From: Corallococcus carmarthensis
Lineage (GTDB): Bacteria > Myxococcota > Myxococcia > Myxococcales > Myxococcaceae
NCBI RefSeq assembly: GCF_003611695.1
Contig: NZ_RAWE01000007.1
Span: 51,386 to 115,385 of the forward strand
Length of the DNA: 64,000 bases
Direction of reading: 5' to 3'
Shown here: one piece after another, positions 26,632 to 34,907 of the stretch
Position numbering within the stretch: position 1 is the first letter of the stretch
Layout: every line of letters begins with the position of its first letter
Notes under the pieces: model-generated
What the model saw: the letters and a program-made list of their open reading frames with translations, nothing else
Database searches by the model: none
What the model was told of the DNA's origin: nothing
Translations under genes and position numbers: made by a program

Positions 26632-26817
26632 GCGCGAATCTTTTCCATGCCCGGCCCGCAATTCCACCAAGGATTCACCGGTGGAGCGGGTCCCGGAGAC
26701 GCCGGGCGCCAGACGGCCGCGCAAGCGAGCGCCATCCAACGTCGACTGTTCGGAATCCTGGAGGCGGCGGACGGCCGCGACATACATTGCCGCGTCTCCC
26801 TTCAGGAGGGCGCTGCC
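26632..26817. promoter_or_regulatory. Divergent control region of the kynurenine catabolic cluster
   Basis: 186 bp between the divergent decarboxylase and aldehyde dehydrogenase starts; promoters for both arms should lie here. A 6-bp inverted repeat TCCACC-N11-GGTGGA at 26663-26685 is a weak operator candidate. An AGGAGG (26804-26809) close to 26818 sets the TTG start of the dehydrogenase gene. No regulator gene is adjacent. Confidence 0.45.
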
Positions 26818-28260
26818 TTGGAAAAGGTCCTCAACTACATCGGTGGCGAGCTGGTGCCCGCGGCGGGTGGCCAGTGGCTGGACAAGCCGGAGCCCGCGAC
26901 GGGCCAGCTCTACGCGCACGTGCCGGACTCGCGCGAGGTGGACGTGCAGTCCGCCGTGGAGGCCGCGGGCCGGGCCTTCCCCGCGTGGGCCGCCCTGCCG
27001 GCGATGGAGCGCTCGCGGTTCCTGCGCCGCATCGCGGGCCTCATCCACGAACGCCTGGACGCCTTCGCGCGCGCGGAGTCCATCGACACGGGCAAGCCGC
27101 TGCCGGTGGCCCGCACGGTGGACATCCCGCGCAGCGTGCTCAACTTCGAGTTCTTCGCGGACGCGGCGACGCAGTTCTCCAGCGAAGCGCACCCCATGGA
27201 CGGCGTGGCGCTCAACTACACGCTGCGCTCGCCGCTGGGCGTGGTGGGCTGCATCTCGCCGTGGAACCTGCCGCTGTACCTGCTCACGTGGAAGATCGCC
27301 CCCGCGCTGGCGGCCGGCAACTGCGTGGTGGCCAAGCCGTCGGAGGTGACGCCGATGACGGCCTACCTCCTGTCGCAGGTGTGCCGCGACGCGGGGCTGC
27401 CGCCGGGCGTGCTCAACCTGGTGCACGGCCTGGGGCCGCACGTGGGCGGGCCGCTCACGCGCCACCCGGACGTCAGCGCCATCTCCTTCACCGGCAGCAC
27501 GCGCACGGGCGCGGAGATTGCCCGCGTGGCCGCGCCCGCGTTCAAGAAGCTGTCGCTGGAGATGGGCGGGAAGAACCCCAACGTCATCTTCGCGGACTGC
27601 GACTTCGACGAGGCGCTGGCCACCACGCTGCGCTCGTCGTTCGCCAACCAGGGGCAAATCTGCCTGTGCGGCCCGCGCATCTTCGTGCAGCGCTCACTGT
27701 ATCCGCGCTTCAAGGAAGCGCTGGTCGCGCGCACGCGGGCCCTCAAGGTGGGGGATCCGCTGGTGGAGGGCACGGATCAGGGTGCCCTGGTGTCGCGCGA
27801 GCACTTCGAGAAGGTGATGGGCTACATCGCGCTCGCGAAGCAGGAGGGCGGCAACCTCCTCACCGGTGGCCAGCGCGCGAACGTGCCCGGCCGCTGCGTG
27901 AACGGCTGGTTCATCGAGCCCACGCTGGTGGAGGGCCTGGCGCCCACGTGCCGCACGAACCAGGAGGAGATTTTCGGTCCGGTGGCCACGCTGATGCCCT
28001 TCGACGACGAGGAGGAGGTGCTGTCGTGGGCCAACTCCACGCGCTACGGGCTTGCGGGCAGCGTGTGGACGAAGGACCTGGCGCGCGCGCACCGGTTCGC
28101 GGCCCGGCTGCACAGCGGCATCGTCTGGGTGAACACCTGGATGCTGCGCGACCTGCGCACGCCGTTTGGCGGAGTGAAGGAGTCGGGCGTGGGCCGCGAG
28201 GGCGGCTGGGACGCGCTGCGCTTCTTCACCGAACCCAAGAACGTCTGCATCAAGCTCTGA
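26818..28260 (+). CDS. 2-aminomuconate-semialdehyde dehydrogenase (aldehyde dehydrogenase family)
   Basis: 480 residues from a TTG start at 26818, chosen because AGGAGG lies 8 bp upstream and the protein then begins, as in the family, with VLNYIGGELV. Aldehyde dehydrogenase landmarks: SPWNLPLYL, KPSEVTPMTAY, FTGSTRTG, catalytic Glu in LEMGGKNPN, and the active-site Cys in GQICLCGPR. NAD-dependent oxidation of 2-aminomuconate semialdehyde to 2-aminomuconate is the role expected from the neighbours (ACMS decarboxylase before it, deaminase after it in the pathway). It is the first gene of the + strand operon. Confidence 0.85.
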   Translation: MEKVLNYIGGELVPAAGGQWLDKPEPATGQLYAHVPDSREVDVQSAVEAAGRAFPAWAALPAMERSRFLRRIAGLIHERLDAFARAESIDTGKPLPVARTVDIPRSVLNFEFFADAATQFSSEAHPMDGVALNYTLRSPLGVVGCISPWNLPLYLLTWKIAPALAAGNCVVAKPSEVTPMTAYLLSQVCRDAGLPPGVLNLVHGLGPHVGGPLTRHPDVSAISFTGSTRTGAEIARVAAPAFKKLSLEMGGKNPNVIFADCDFDEALATTLRSSFANQGQICLCGPRIFVQRSLYPRFKEALVARTRALKVGDPLVEGTDQGALVSREHFEKVMGYIALAKQEGGNLLTGGQRANVPGRCVNGWFIEPTLVEGLAPTCRTNQEEIFGPVATLMPFDDEEEVLSWANSTRYGLAGSVWTKDLARAHRFAARLHSGIVWVNTWMLRDLRTPFGGVKESGVGREGGWDALRFFTEPKNVCIKL

Positions 28261-28282
28261 AACACAGAGGAGTGACTTCCAC

Positions 28283-28711
28283 GTGAGCGCTGGCGAGCGG
28301 ATCGATTCGAAGAAGGCCCCGGAGCCGGTGGGGCTCTACCCCCACGCGCGCCGGGTGGGAAACCTCCTGTTCCTCTCCGGCGTGGGCCCGCGCGAGCGCG
28401 GCAGCAAGGCCATCCCGGGCGTGGAGCTGGACGCGGCGGGCAACATCGTCTCCTACGACATCGAGACGCAGTGCCACTCCGTGTTCCGCAACGTGCGCTA
28501 CATCCTGGAGGACGCGGGCTCGTCGTGGGAGCGGCTGGTGGACGTGACGGTGTACCTCACGGACATGAAGCGGGACTTCCCCACGTACAACCGGCTGTGG
28601 GCGGAGTACTTCAAGGACAACCCTCCATGCCGCACCACGCTGGAGATCAACGCGCTGCCCACGCCCATCGCCATTGAACTGAAGTGCATCGCCACCATTG
28701 GAGACGCGTGA
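28283..28711 (+). CDS. 2-aminomuconate deaminase (RidA/YjgF family)
   Basis: 142 residues from GTG at 28283, 22 bp after the dehydrogenase. It has the RidA/YjgF fold: GLYPHARRVGNLLFLSG, LEDAGSSWERLVDVTVYL, and a C-terminal CRTTLEINALP with the conserved Arg that binds the carboxylate of the substrate. Pseudomonas and related 2-aminomuconate deaminases (AmnD/NbaF) are of this family and size. Expected reaction: 2-aminomuconate to 4-oxalocrotonate plus ammonia. Followed after 1 bp by the dioxygenase gene. Confidence 0.82.
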   Translation: MSAGERIDSKKAPEPVGLYPHARRVGNLLFLSGVGPRERGSKAIPGVELDAAGNIVSYDIETQCHSVFRNVRYILEDAGSSWERLVDVTVYLTDMKRDFPTYNRLWAEYFKDNPPCRTTLEINALPTPIAIELKCIATIGDA

Positions 28712-28712
28712 C

Positions 28713-29237
28713 ATGGGCCGACTGACCCCCATCAACTTCAAGAAGTGGATCGACGAGCACCGCCCCCTGCTCAAGCCCCCCGTGGGCAACCAGCAGGTGT
28801 GGGCGGACCGGGACTTCATGGTCACCGTGGTGGGCGGGCCCAACTCGCGCACGGACTTCCACGTCAACGAGGGCGAGGAGTTCTTCTACCAGCTGGAGGG
28901 CGACATCACCCTGCGCGTCATCGACGAGGGGCAGGTGCAGGACGTCCCCATCCGCGAGGGGGAAATCTTCCTGTTGCCCCCCAAGGTGCCGCACTCGCCG
29001 CAGCGGCCCGCAGGCACCATCGGGCTGGTGCTGGAGCGCCGCCGCCAGCCGCAGGAGCTGGATTCCTTCCTGTGGCTGTGCCCCAAGTGCGGCGAGAAGC
29101 TCTATGAGGAGTCGCTGCACGTCACCAACCTGGTGACGCAGCTGCCGCCGGTGTTCGAGCACTTCTACGGCAACCCCGAGCACTGCACCTGCAAGCAGTG
29201 CGGCACGAAGGTCACGCGGGGTGGTGCGCCCAAGTGA
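28713..29237 (+). CDS. nbaC: 3-hydroxyanthranilate 3,4-dioxygenase
   Basis: 174 residues, the usual length of the bacterial enzyme. It is a cupin with iron ligands H50, E56 and H94 (DFHVNEGEEFFYQLEG and KVPHSPQRP), substrate-binding Arg46 and Arg98, and the second rubredoxin-like metal site CPKC (123-126) with CTCKQC (160-163). It opens the ring of 3-hydroxyanthranilate to 2-amino-3-carboxymuconate semialdehyde. The ATG at 28713 is one base after the deaminase stop; the next gene starts within its stop codon (GTGA). Confidence 0.95.
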   Translation: MGRLTPINFKKWIDEHRPLLKPPVGNQQVWADRDFMVTVVGGPNSRTDFHVNEGEEFFYQLEGDITLRVIDEGQVQDVPIREGEIFLLPPKVPHSPQRPAGTIGLVLERRRQPQELDSFLWLCPKCGEKLYEESLHVTNLVTQLPPVFEHFYGNPEHCTCKQCGTKVTRGGAPK

Positions 29238-30250
29238 AGGTCGACATCCACACGCACCTCCTCCCCCCGGAGATGCCCCGCTTCGCCGAGCGCTTCGGCT
29301 ACGGCGGCTTCATCACGTTGGACCACCACGCGCCCTGCCGCGCGCGGATGATGCGGGATGACGGGAAGTTCTTCCGCGAGATTGAAAGCAATTGCTGGGA
29401 CCCGAAGCAGCGCGTCACGGAATGCGACGCACACGGCGTCCAGGTGCAGGTGCTGTCCACGGTGCCAGTGCTGTTCAGCTACTGGGCCAAGCCGCAGGAC
29501 GGCCTGGAGGTGGCGCGCTTCCTCAACGACCACCTGGCCGGCGCGGTGGCGACCGCGCCCAAGCGACTGGTGGGCCTGGGCACGGTGCCGCTCCAATCCA
29601 CCGACCTCGCGGTCAAGGAATTGGAGCGCTGCATCCGCACGCTGGGGTTCGCGGGCGTGCAGATTGGCAGCCACGTCAATGACTTGAACCTGTCCGACCC
29701 GGCCCTCTTCCCCTTCTTCCAGGCGGCGAGCGACCTGGGCGCGGCCGTCTTCGTGCACCCGTGGGACATGATGGGTGAGGCGAAGATGGCGAAGTACTGG
29801 CTGCCGTGGCTGGTGGGGATGCCGGCGGAGGTGTCGCTGGCCATCTGCTCGCTCATCTTCGGCGGGGTGATGGAGCGGCTGCCGAAGCTGCGGCTCGCGT
29901 TCGCGCACGGCGGCGGCGCGTTCCCCGGCACGCTGGGCCGCATCCAGCACGGCTTCGAGGTTCGCCCGGACCTGGTGGCCGTGGACAACAAGGTCGCGCC
30001 GCGCGACTACCTGGGACGGTTCTGGGTGGACTCGCTGGTGCACGACGCGGAGACGCTGCGCGCCATCGTGAAGCTGTTCGGGGCGGACAAGGTCGCGCTG
30101 GGCAGTGACTACCCCTTCCCGCTGGGCGAGGAGCGGCCCGGCACGCTCATTGAGTCGCTGACGGACCTGGCGCCTTCCGTGCGCGAGCGGCTGCTCTATC
30201 GCAACGCCCTGGAGTGGCTGGGGCGCTCGCACGAGGACTTCGCACCATGA
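29234..30250 (+). CDS. 2-amino-3-carboxymuconate-6-semialdehyde decarboxylase (ACMSD)
   Basis: 338 residues from GTG at 29234, overlapping the dioxygenase stop by 4 bp. It is an amidohydrolase-fold metal-dependent decarboxylase: metal ligands in VDIHTHLLPPE (residues 6 and 8), a VHPWDMMGEA segment, FAHGGGAFPG, and metal-site Asp in LGSDYPFPLGEE. It converts the unstable ACMS to 2-aminomuconate semialdehyde and so diverts carbon from quinolinate/NAD formation to degradation. The ATG of kynureninase overlaps its stop. Confidence 0.95.
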   Translation: MKVDIHTHLLPPEMPRFAERFGYGGFITLDHHAPCRARMMRDDGKFFREIESNCWDPKQRVTECDAHGVQVQVLSTVPVLFSYWAKPQDGLEVARFLNDHLAGAVATAPKRLVGLGTVPLQSTDLAVKELERCIRTLGFAGVQIGSHVNDLNLSDPALFPFFQAASDLGAAVFVHPWDMMGEAKMAKYWLPWLVGMPAEVSLAICSLIFGGVMERLPKLRLAFAHGGGAFPGTLGRIQHGFEVRPDLVAVDNKVAPRDYLGRFWVDSLVHDAETLRAIVKLFGADKVALGSDYPFPLGEERPGTLIESLTDLAPSVRERLLYRNALEWLGRSHEDFAP

Positions 30251-31524
30251 CGGCCCCTGTCTACGAGAACACCGATGTGTTCGCCTACGGCCTGGACGCA
30301 AAGGATCCGCTGAGGCCCCTGCGCGACGAGTTCCTCTTCCCCCCGGCCGCTTCCGGCGCGCCGACCATCTACCTGGCGGGCAATTCGCTGGGGCTGCAGC
30401 CGCGCAAGGCGCGCAAGTACGTGCAGATGGAGATGGAGGACTGGGAGCGGCTGGGCGTGGAAGGCCACATGCACGGCCGCCACCCGTGGCTGCCCTACCA
30501 CGAGCTGCTCACCGAACAGGTGGCGCGGGTGGTGGGCGCGCAGCCGCTGGAAGTCGTGGTGATGAACACCCTGTCGGTGAACCTGCACCTGATGATGGTG
30601 TCGTTCTACCGGCCCACGCCCGAGCGCTTCAAAATCCTCATCGAGGGCGGCGCCTTCCCGTCGGACCAGTACGCGGTGGCGTCGCAGGCGCGCTTCCACG
30701 GCTACGACCCGAAGGAGGCCATCGTCCGGCTGATGCCTCGCGAGGGCGAGGACACGCTGCGCTCCGAGGACATCCTCGAAGCCATCGAGCGGCACGGGAA
30801 GGAGGTCGCGCTGGTGATGCTGGGCAGCGTGAACTACCTCACCGGGCAGGCCTTCGACCTGCGGGAGATCACGCGCGTGGCGCACGCGCAGGGCTGCAAG
30901 GTGGGCTTCGACCTGGCGCACGGGGCGGGCAACCTGAAGCTGTCGCTGCACGACGACGGGCCGGACTTCGCGGTGTGGTGTTCGTACAAGTACCTCAACG
31001 GCGGACCGGGCAGCCTGGGCGGCGTGTTCGTGCACGAGCGGCACGCGCGCTCGCCGGAGCTGCCGCGCTTCGAGGGCTGGTGGGGGCACAACAAGGCCAC
31101 GCGCTTCGAGATGGGCCCCACGTTCGACCCGCTGCCGGGCGCGGAGGGGTGGCAGCTGTCCAACCCGCCCATCTTCCAACTGGCGGCGCTGCGTTCGTCC
31201 TTGGAGCTGTTCGACAAGGCGACCATGGCGGCCCTGCGCGCCAAGAGCGACCAGCTCACCGGCTTCCTGGAGTTCCTCCTGGATCGGCTGCCCGCGGGGT
31301 ACGTGACCATCACCACGCCGCGCGACCTGAAGCAGCGCGGGGCGCAGCTGTCCCTGCGCTTCAAGGGCGAGCCGAAGCGGCTGCTGCACCGGCTGTCCTC
31401 GGCGGGAATCATCTGTGACTTCCGCGAGCCGGACATCATCCGCGCCGCGCCCGCGCCCCTCTACAACACGTACCTGGACGTCTTCCGCTTCGTGAAGGCG
31501 CTGGAAGCCCATGCCCTCGAATGA
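30247..31524 (+). CDS. kynU: Kynureninase
   Basis: 425 residues, a PLP-dependent aspartate-aminotransferase-fold enzyme. It shows IYLAGNSLGLQP at the N-terminus, GHMHGRHPW, the PLP-binding DLAHGAGN with preceding Asp, and the Schiff-base Lys in WCSYKYLNGGPG (about residue 248). Cleaves 3-hydroxykynurenine (or kynurenine) to 3-hydroxyanthranilate (or anthranilate) and alanine. The ATG overlaps the ACMSD stop (ATGA); its end overlaps the monooxygenase start by 14 bp. Confidence 0.95.
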   Translation: MTAPVYENTDVFAYGLDAKDPLRPLRDEFLFPPAASGAPTIYLAGNSLGLQPRKARKYVQMEMEDWERLGVEGHMHGRHPWLPYHELLTEQVARVVGAQPLEVVVMNTLSVNLHLMMVSFYRPTPERFKILIEGGAFPSDQYAVASQARFHGYDPKEAIVRLMPREGEDTLRSEDILEAIERHGKEVALVMLGSVNYLTGQAFDLREITRVAHAQGCKVGFDLAHGAGNLKLSLHDDGPDFAVWCSYKYLNGGPGSLGGVFVHERHARSPELPRFEGWWGHNKATRFEMGPTFDPLPGAEGWQLSNPPIFQLAALRSSLELFDKATMAALRAKSDQLTGFLEFLLDRLPAGYVTITTPRDLKQRGAQLSLRFKGEPKRLLHRLSSAGIICDFREPDIIRAAPAPLYNTYLDVFRFVKALEAHALE

Positions 31525-32902
31525 GTCGAAGCTGACGGTGGTGGGAGCGGGCCTCGTGGGTTCGCTCCTGTCGCTGTACCTGGCCCGCCGGGGCCACACG
31601 GTGGAGGTGCTGGAGCGCCGGGCGGACATGCGCCGCGAGACGTTGGATGCGGGGCGCTCCATCAACCTGGCCATCTCCACGCGCGGCCTGCACGCCCTGC
31701 GGCAGGTGGGCCTGGAGGAGGAGGCGCTGAAGCACGCCATCCCCATGCGCGGGCGGGTCATCCACCCGGTGAAGGGCGAGCTGGCCTTCCAGCCCTACGG
31801 GAAGGACGACTCGCAGCACATCAATTCGTTGTCCCGCGGCTGGTTGAACCAGTTCCTGATGACGCGCGCGGAGGAGACGGGCCGCGTGTCCATCCGCTTC
31901 CGCCAGCGGGTGACGCAGGCGGATCCGGCCGCGGGGACGCTCACGGTGCTGGACGAGGCCACGGGCGCGACGCGCGAGGTGCGCGACGCGGTGGTGTTCG
32001 GCACGGACGGCTCCGGTTCGGCGGTGCGGCAGGCGCTGCAATCGCAGACGGGGTTCCAGGCGGACTCGGAGACGCTGGGCCATGGCTACAAGGAGCTGAC
32101 GATTCCGCCGGGCGAGGGCGGGCGCTTCCAGATGGAGAAGCACGCGCTGCACATCTGGCCGCGTGGGACGTACATGCTCATCGCGCTGCCCAACGAGGAC
32201 GGCAGCTTCACCTGCACGCTGTTCCTGCCGTGGGAGGGGCCGGTGAGCTTCGCGTCGCTCCAGACGCCTGGGGCGCTGGAGGCGTTCTTCCAGGAGCAGT
32301 TCCCGGACGCGAAGGCGCTGATTCCGGGGCTGGTGGAGGAGTTCTTCTCCCGGCCCACCGGGCACATGGTGACGGTGAAGTGCGCGCCGTGGCACGCGGG
32401 AGGAAGCACGCTGCTGTTGGGCGACGCGGCGCACGCGATGGTCCCCTTCTACGGGCAGGGGATGAACTGCGGCTTCGAGGACTGCGTGGTGCTGGACGCG
32501 CTGCTGGAGCGGCAGCCGGACTTTGGAAAGGCGTTCAGCGAGTTCGAGCGGCTGCGCAAGACGAACGCGGACGCCATCGCGGACATGGCGGTGGAGAACT
32601 TCATCGAGATGCGCGACAGCACGGCGGATCCGCGCTTCCTGTTGGAGAAGGGCGTGGAGAAGGTGCTGCTCAACGCCTTCCCGGGCGAGTTCGTCAGCCG
32701 CTACTCGCTGGTGAGCTTCAGCCGCGTGCCCTACCGGCTGGCGTACGGCGTGGGCACCCTCGCGGGCGGAATCGTGTCGGAGCTGGCGAAGGACTTGAAG
32801 CGGCCCGAGGACGTGGACCTGGACCGGGCGGCGAAGCTGATTCGCGGCCGGCTGACCCCTTTCATGGAGGAGCACGCGGATGGATTTCGGCTTGAAGGGT
32901 AG
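31511..32902 (+). CDS. kmo: Kynurenine 3-monooxygenase
   Basis: 463 residues, a class A FAD monooxygenase: dinucleotide motif VVGAGLVGSLLSLYLARRG, conserved SINLAISTRG, the FAD-ribose motif LLLGDAAHAMVPFYGQGMNCGFEDC, and a C-terminal membrane-proximal segment. Uses NADPH and O2 to make 3-hydroxykynurenine. It is the entry step of the part of the route encoded here. Its ATG lies within kynU; its stop overlaps the SDR gene by 23 bp. Confidence 0.95.
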   Translation: MPSNESKLTVVGAGLVGSLLSLYLARRGHTVEVLERRADMRRETLDAGRSINLAISTRGLHALRQVGLEEEALKHAIPMRGRVIHPVKGELAFQPYGKDDSQHINSLSRGWLNQFLMTRAEETGRVSIRFRQRVTQADPAAGTLTVLDEATGATREVRDAVVFGTDGSGSAVRQALQSQTGFQADSETLGHGYKELTIPPGEGGRFQMEKHALHIWPRGTYMLIALPNEDGSFTCTLFLPWEGPVSFASLQTPGALEAFFQEQFPDAKALIPGLVEEFFSRPTGHMVTVKCAPWHAGGSTLLLGDAAHAMVPFYGQGMNCGFEDCVVLDALLERQPDFGKAFSEFERLRKTNADAIADMAVENFIEMRDSTADPRFLLEKGVEKVLLNAFPGEFVSRYSLVSFSRVPYRLAYGVGTLAGGIVSELAKDLKRPEDVDLDRAAKLIRGRLTPFMEEHADGFRLEG

Positions 32903-33617
32903 GCGGGCGCTGGTGACGGGCGCGTCGTCGGGGCTGGGGCGCGCCATCGCGGACACGCTGGTGAAGGAGCGCGCGACGGTGGCGGTGTCCTCGCGAGGCG
33001 GGGAGAAGCTCCAGAAGGCGGCGAAGGAGCTGGGCGCGGCGCTGGCGGTGCCATGTGATTTGACGCAACCCGGAGCCGCGCGCGGACTGGTGCGCGAGGT
33101 GACCCAGAAGCTGGGCGGCCTGGACGTGCTGGTGGTGAACGCGGGCGGCCCGCCGTCCGGTGGCTTCGAGGCCATTACGGTGGAGCAATGGCAGACAGGG
33201 TTCCAGAGCCTGTGGCTGGCCACGGTGGATGCGATTCAAGAAGCGCTGCCCGGCATGAAGGCGCAGGGCTGGGGCCGCATCGTGCTGGTGACGTCCACGG
33301 CGGCGCGCGAGGCGCTGAGCAACCTCACGGTGTCCAACGGCCTGCGCGCGGGCTTGCTGGGCCTGGTGAAGAGCCTGAGCAATGAGGTGGCGCCGTACGG
33401 CATCACGGTGAACGCGGCGCTGCCGGGCTACCACGCGACGGACCGGATGAAGGACCTGGGCCTGTCCGACGAGAAGGTGGCGCCAAACATCCCCGCGCGG
33501 CGGCTGGGGAGGCCGGAGGAGTTCGCGGCGCTGGTGACGTTCCTGGCGTCGGAGCCGGCCGCGTACATCAGCGGCCAGTCCATTGCCTGTGATGGTGGGG
33601 CGCTGAAGGGGTTCTGA
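32880..33617 (+). CDS. Short-chain dehydrogenase/reductase with atypical active site
   Basis: 245 residues, last gene of the kynurenine operon and overlapping kmo by 23 bp. Clear SDR fold: TGASSGLGRA (13-22), VVNAGGPPSGG, and a C-terminal DGGALKGF. The catalytic Ser remains (LVTSTAARE), but the usual Tyr-x-x-x-Lys is replaced: the segment reads LTVSNGLRAGLLGL. Similar Tyr-less FabG-like SDRs exist, so this may be a genuine subfamily rather than decay. No step of the known pathway needs it, so it may reduce a side product or be regulatory; unknown. Confidence 0.75.
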   Translation: MDFGLKGRRALVTGASSGLGRAIADTLVKERATVAVSSRGGEKLQKAAKELGAALAVPCDLTQPGAARGLVREVTQKLGGLDVLVVNAGGPPSGGFEAITVEQWQTGFQSLWLATVDAIQEALPGMKAQGWGRIVLVTSTAAREALSNLTVSNGLRAGLLGLVKSLSNEVAPYGITVNAALPGYHATDRMKDLGLSDEKVAPNIPARRLGRPEEFAALVTFLASEPAAYISGQSIACDGGALKGF

Positions 33618-33642
33618 GGCGTCGGACGAACGGCGTCAGGAA

Positions 33643-33670
33643 GAGCACGGGCGCGAGGCCGCCCGTGCTC
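33643..33670. terminator. Bidirectional terminator between kynurenine operon and secreted protein gene
   Basis: GAGCACGGGCG-CGAGGC-CGCCCGTGCTC is a perfect 11-bp stem with a 6-nt loop, 25 bp after the SDR stop and 20 bp before the end of the convergent gene. There is no T tract on either side. Confidence 0.65.
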
Positions 33671-33690
33671 CGCGCCCCGTTGGCAGCCCC

Positions 33691-34215
33691 TCAGAGCCCG
33701 AGGACGGTGAGGGTCGAGAGCCCGGACACGTCCGTGACGCCTCGCGTGGTCTCACAGCCGAGCAGGTTCGACTGGAGGAGCGTCACCGTGTGCACGACCT
33801 CCTGTCCCAGGAACAGGCCCTCCGTGACCTTCCCGGTCACCGTCGAGACTACCAGCCCCTGGGGACGCGCCGTGGTCACCTGGGCGTTGGCCACCGTGCT
33901 CGTCTGCCCGTTGCCCCACTTCACCTTGAAGCCGCCGGTGATGCTGCTCGCCGTGCACGCCACGTTGCCCTTCGCCGTGTAGTCGAACTCCGCCGAGCCG
34001 ATGTCCGCGGGGATGCCCGAACACAGCGCGAACAACCCCTGGCTCGTCACCGTCGTCGGCTTCGATTGGAGCGTCATGCCCGGCTCATAGTGCGCCTTGG
34101 TGACGCCCAACGGGCACGTCAACACCGTGGGCGCCGCATGCGCCCCCGTCGCCGTGAGGGCCGCCACCATTCCGACAAGGACCGCCGCTACCTGAAACCC
34201 TTGATGGATCCGCAT
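33691..34215 (-). CDS. Small secreted protein of unknown function
   Basis: 174 residues from the ATG at 34215, with AGGAG 9 bp upstream. A standard Sec signal peptide (VAAVLVGMVAALTATGAHA) is cleaved before APTVLTC. The mature ~147 residues are beta-rich with four cysteines that could form two disulfides. No lipobox. Convergent with the kynurenine operon and separated by a hairpin. No family recognised. Confidence 0.68.
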   Translation of the reverse strand: MRIHQGFQVAAVLVGMVAALTATGAHAAPTVLTCPLGVTKAHYEPGMTLQSKPTTVTSQGLFALCSGIPADIGSAEFDYTAKGNVACTASSITGGFKVKWGNGQTSTVANAQVTTARPQGLVVSTVTGKVTEGLFLGQEVVHTVTLLQSNLLGCETTRGVTDVSGLSTLTVLGL

Positions 34216-34427
34216 CGCTGTTCTCCTCAGGTTGGTGCCGCGACATCGCGGCCCTCTGGAGATGTGACCCGCACTGGCCCCTGCTCCATCGCGCGCGGGG
34301 GAAGGGCTCCCGGCCCTTGAGGGCATGAGGAAGTCAGGTGCATGCCTCCGTGGGCGATGCGTCGCCTGTGAGGGTGGAGCTTTGAGAGGGTTTGAAGTGA
34401 CGTCAGTGCCCTTCCGGGGGGAAGGGC
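34216..34427. other. 212-bp divergent gap
   Basis: Contains the ribosome site of the secreted protein gene (minus strand) and GGGGGGAAGGGC ahead of the lipoprotein gene at 34428. No clear promoter or palindrome seen. Confidence 0.4.
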
Positions 34428-34907
34428 ATGGACGCGACGACGCGGGCGGTAGGCCTGGGACTGACGTGGCTGCTGACCGGCTGCGCGACGGGTGCAGGGA
34501 CCGTGGTGGAGGGGAGCCTTCAGCCCCGGCACTTCCGGTTCGTCGCGGTCGTGGAGCAGGCAGGCCCGGGGCCTGGAGGCTGGCGAGAGGCGTGCCTCCA
34601 TGTTCCTCTACGGCGTGACTCAGGGGAGGTCTTCAGATGCACATTGGGTGTCGGAATGCCTGTGCAATCCACACGTCTTGGCGACATCCCGCTTGAACTG
34701 GCCCAGCGCATCTCGTCGGACTGCGCGAACCTGGCAGCCCAGACGGTATTCAGTTCGACTACTCCGGTCACGGCGCTTGGAATGGCCTGCACCGAGTTCA
34801 GGAATGCCTTCTCGCTTGCGCTCGGAGGAGCTGTCGAAGGATCGCGAGTGAATCAGCTGTGCCATGCGGAAACCACGCCTGTTCGCCCTCGGTTCCAGAA
34901 GCCATGA
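34428..34907 (+). CDS. Small lipoprotein, possibly first member of a two-gene cassette
   Basis: 159 residues. A short signal TRAVGLGLTWLLTGC gives a lipidated Cys near residue 19. The body has four more cysteines and no motif I recognise. Ribosome site GGGGGGAAGG is close upstream. Its stop overlaps the next ATG (ATGA). Codon third positions are visibly less GC-rich than in the neighbours, and the pair of overlapping small genes resembles myxobacterial lipoprotein/partner cassettes. A toxin or immunity role is speculation. Confidence 0.6.
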   Translation: MDATTRAVGLGLTWLLTGCATGAGTVVEGSLQPRHFRFVAVVEQAGPGPGGWREACLHVPLRRDSGEVFRCTLGVGMPVQSTRLGDIPLELAQRISSDCANLAAQTVFSSTTPVTALGMACTEFRNAFSLALGGAVEGSRVNQLCHAETTPVRPRFQKP

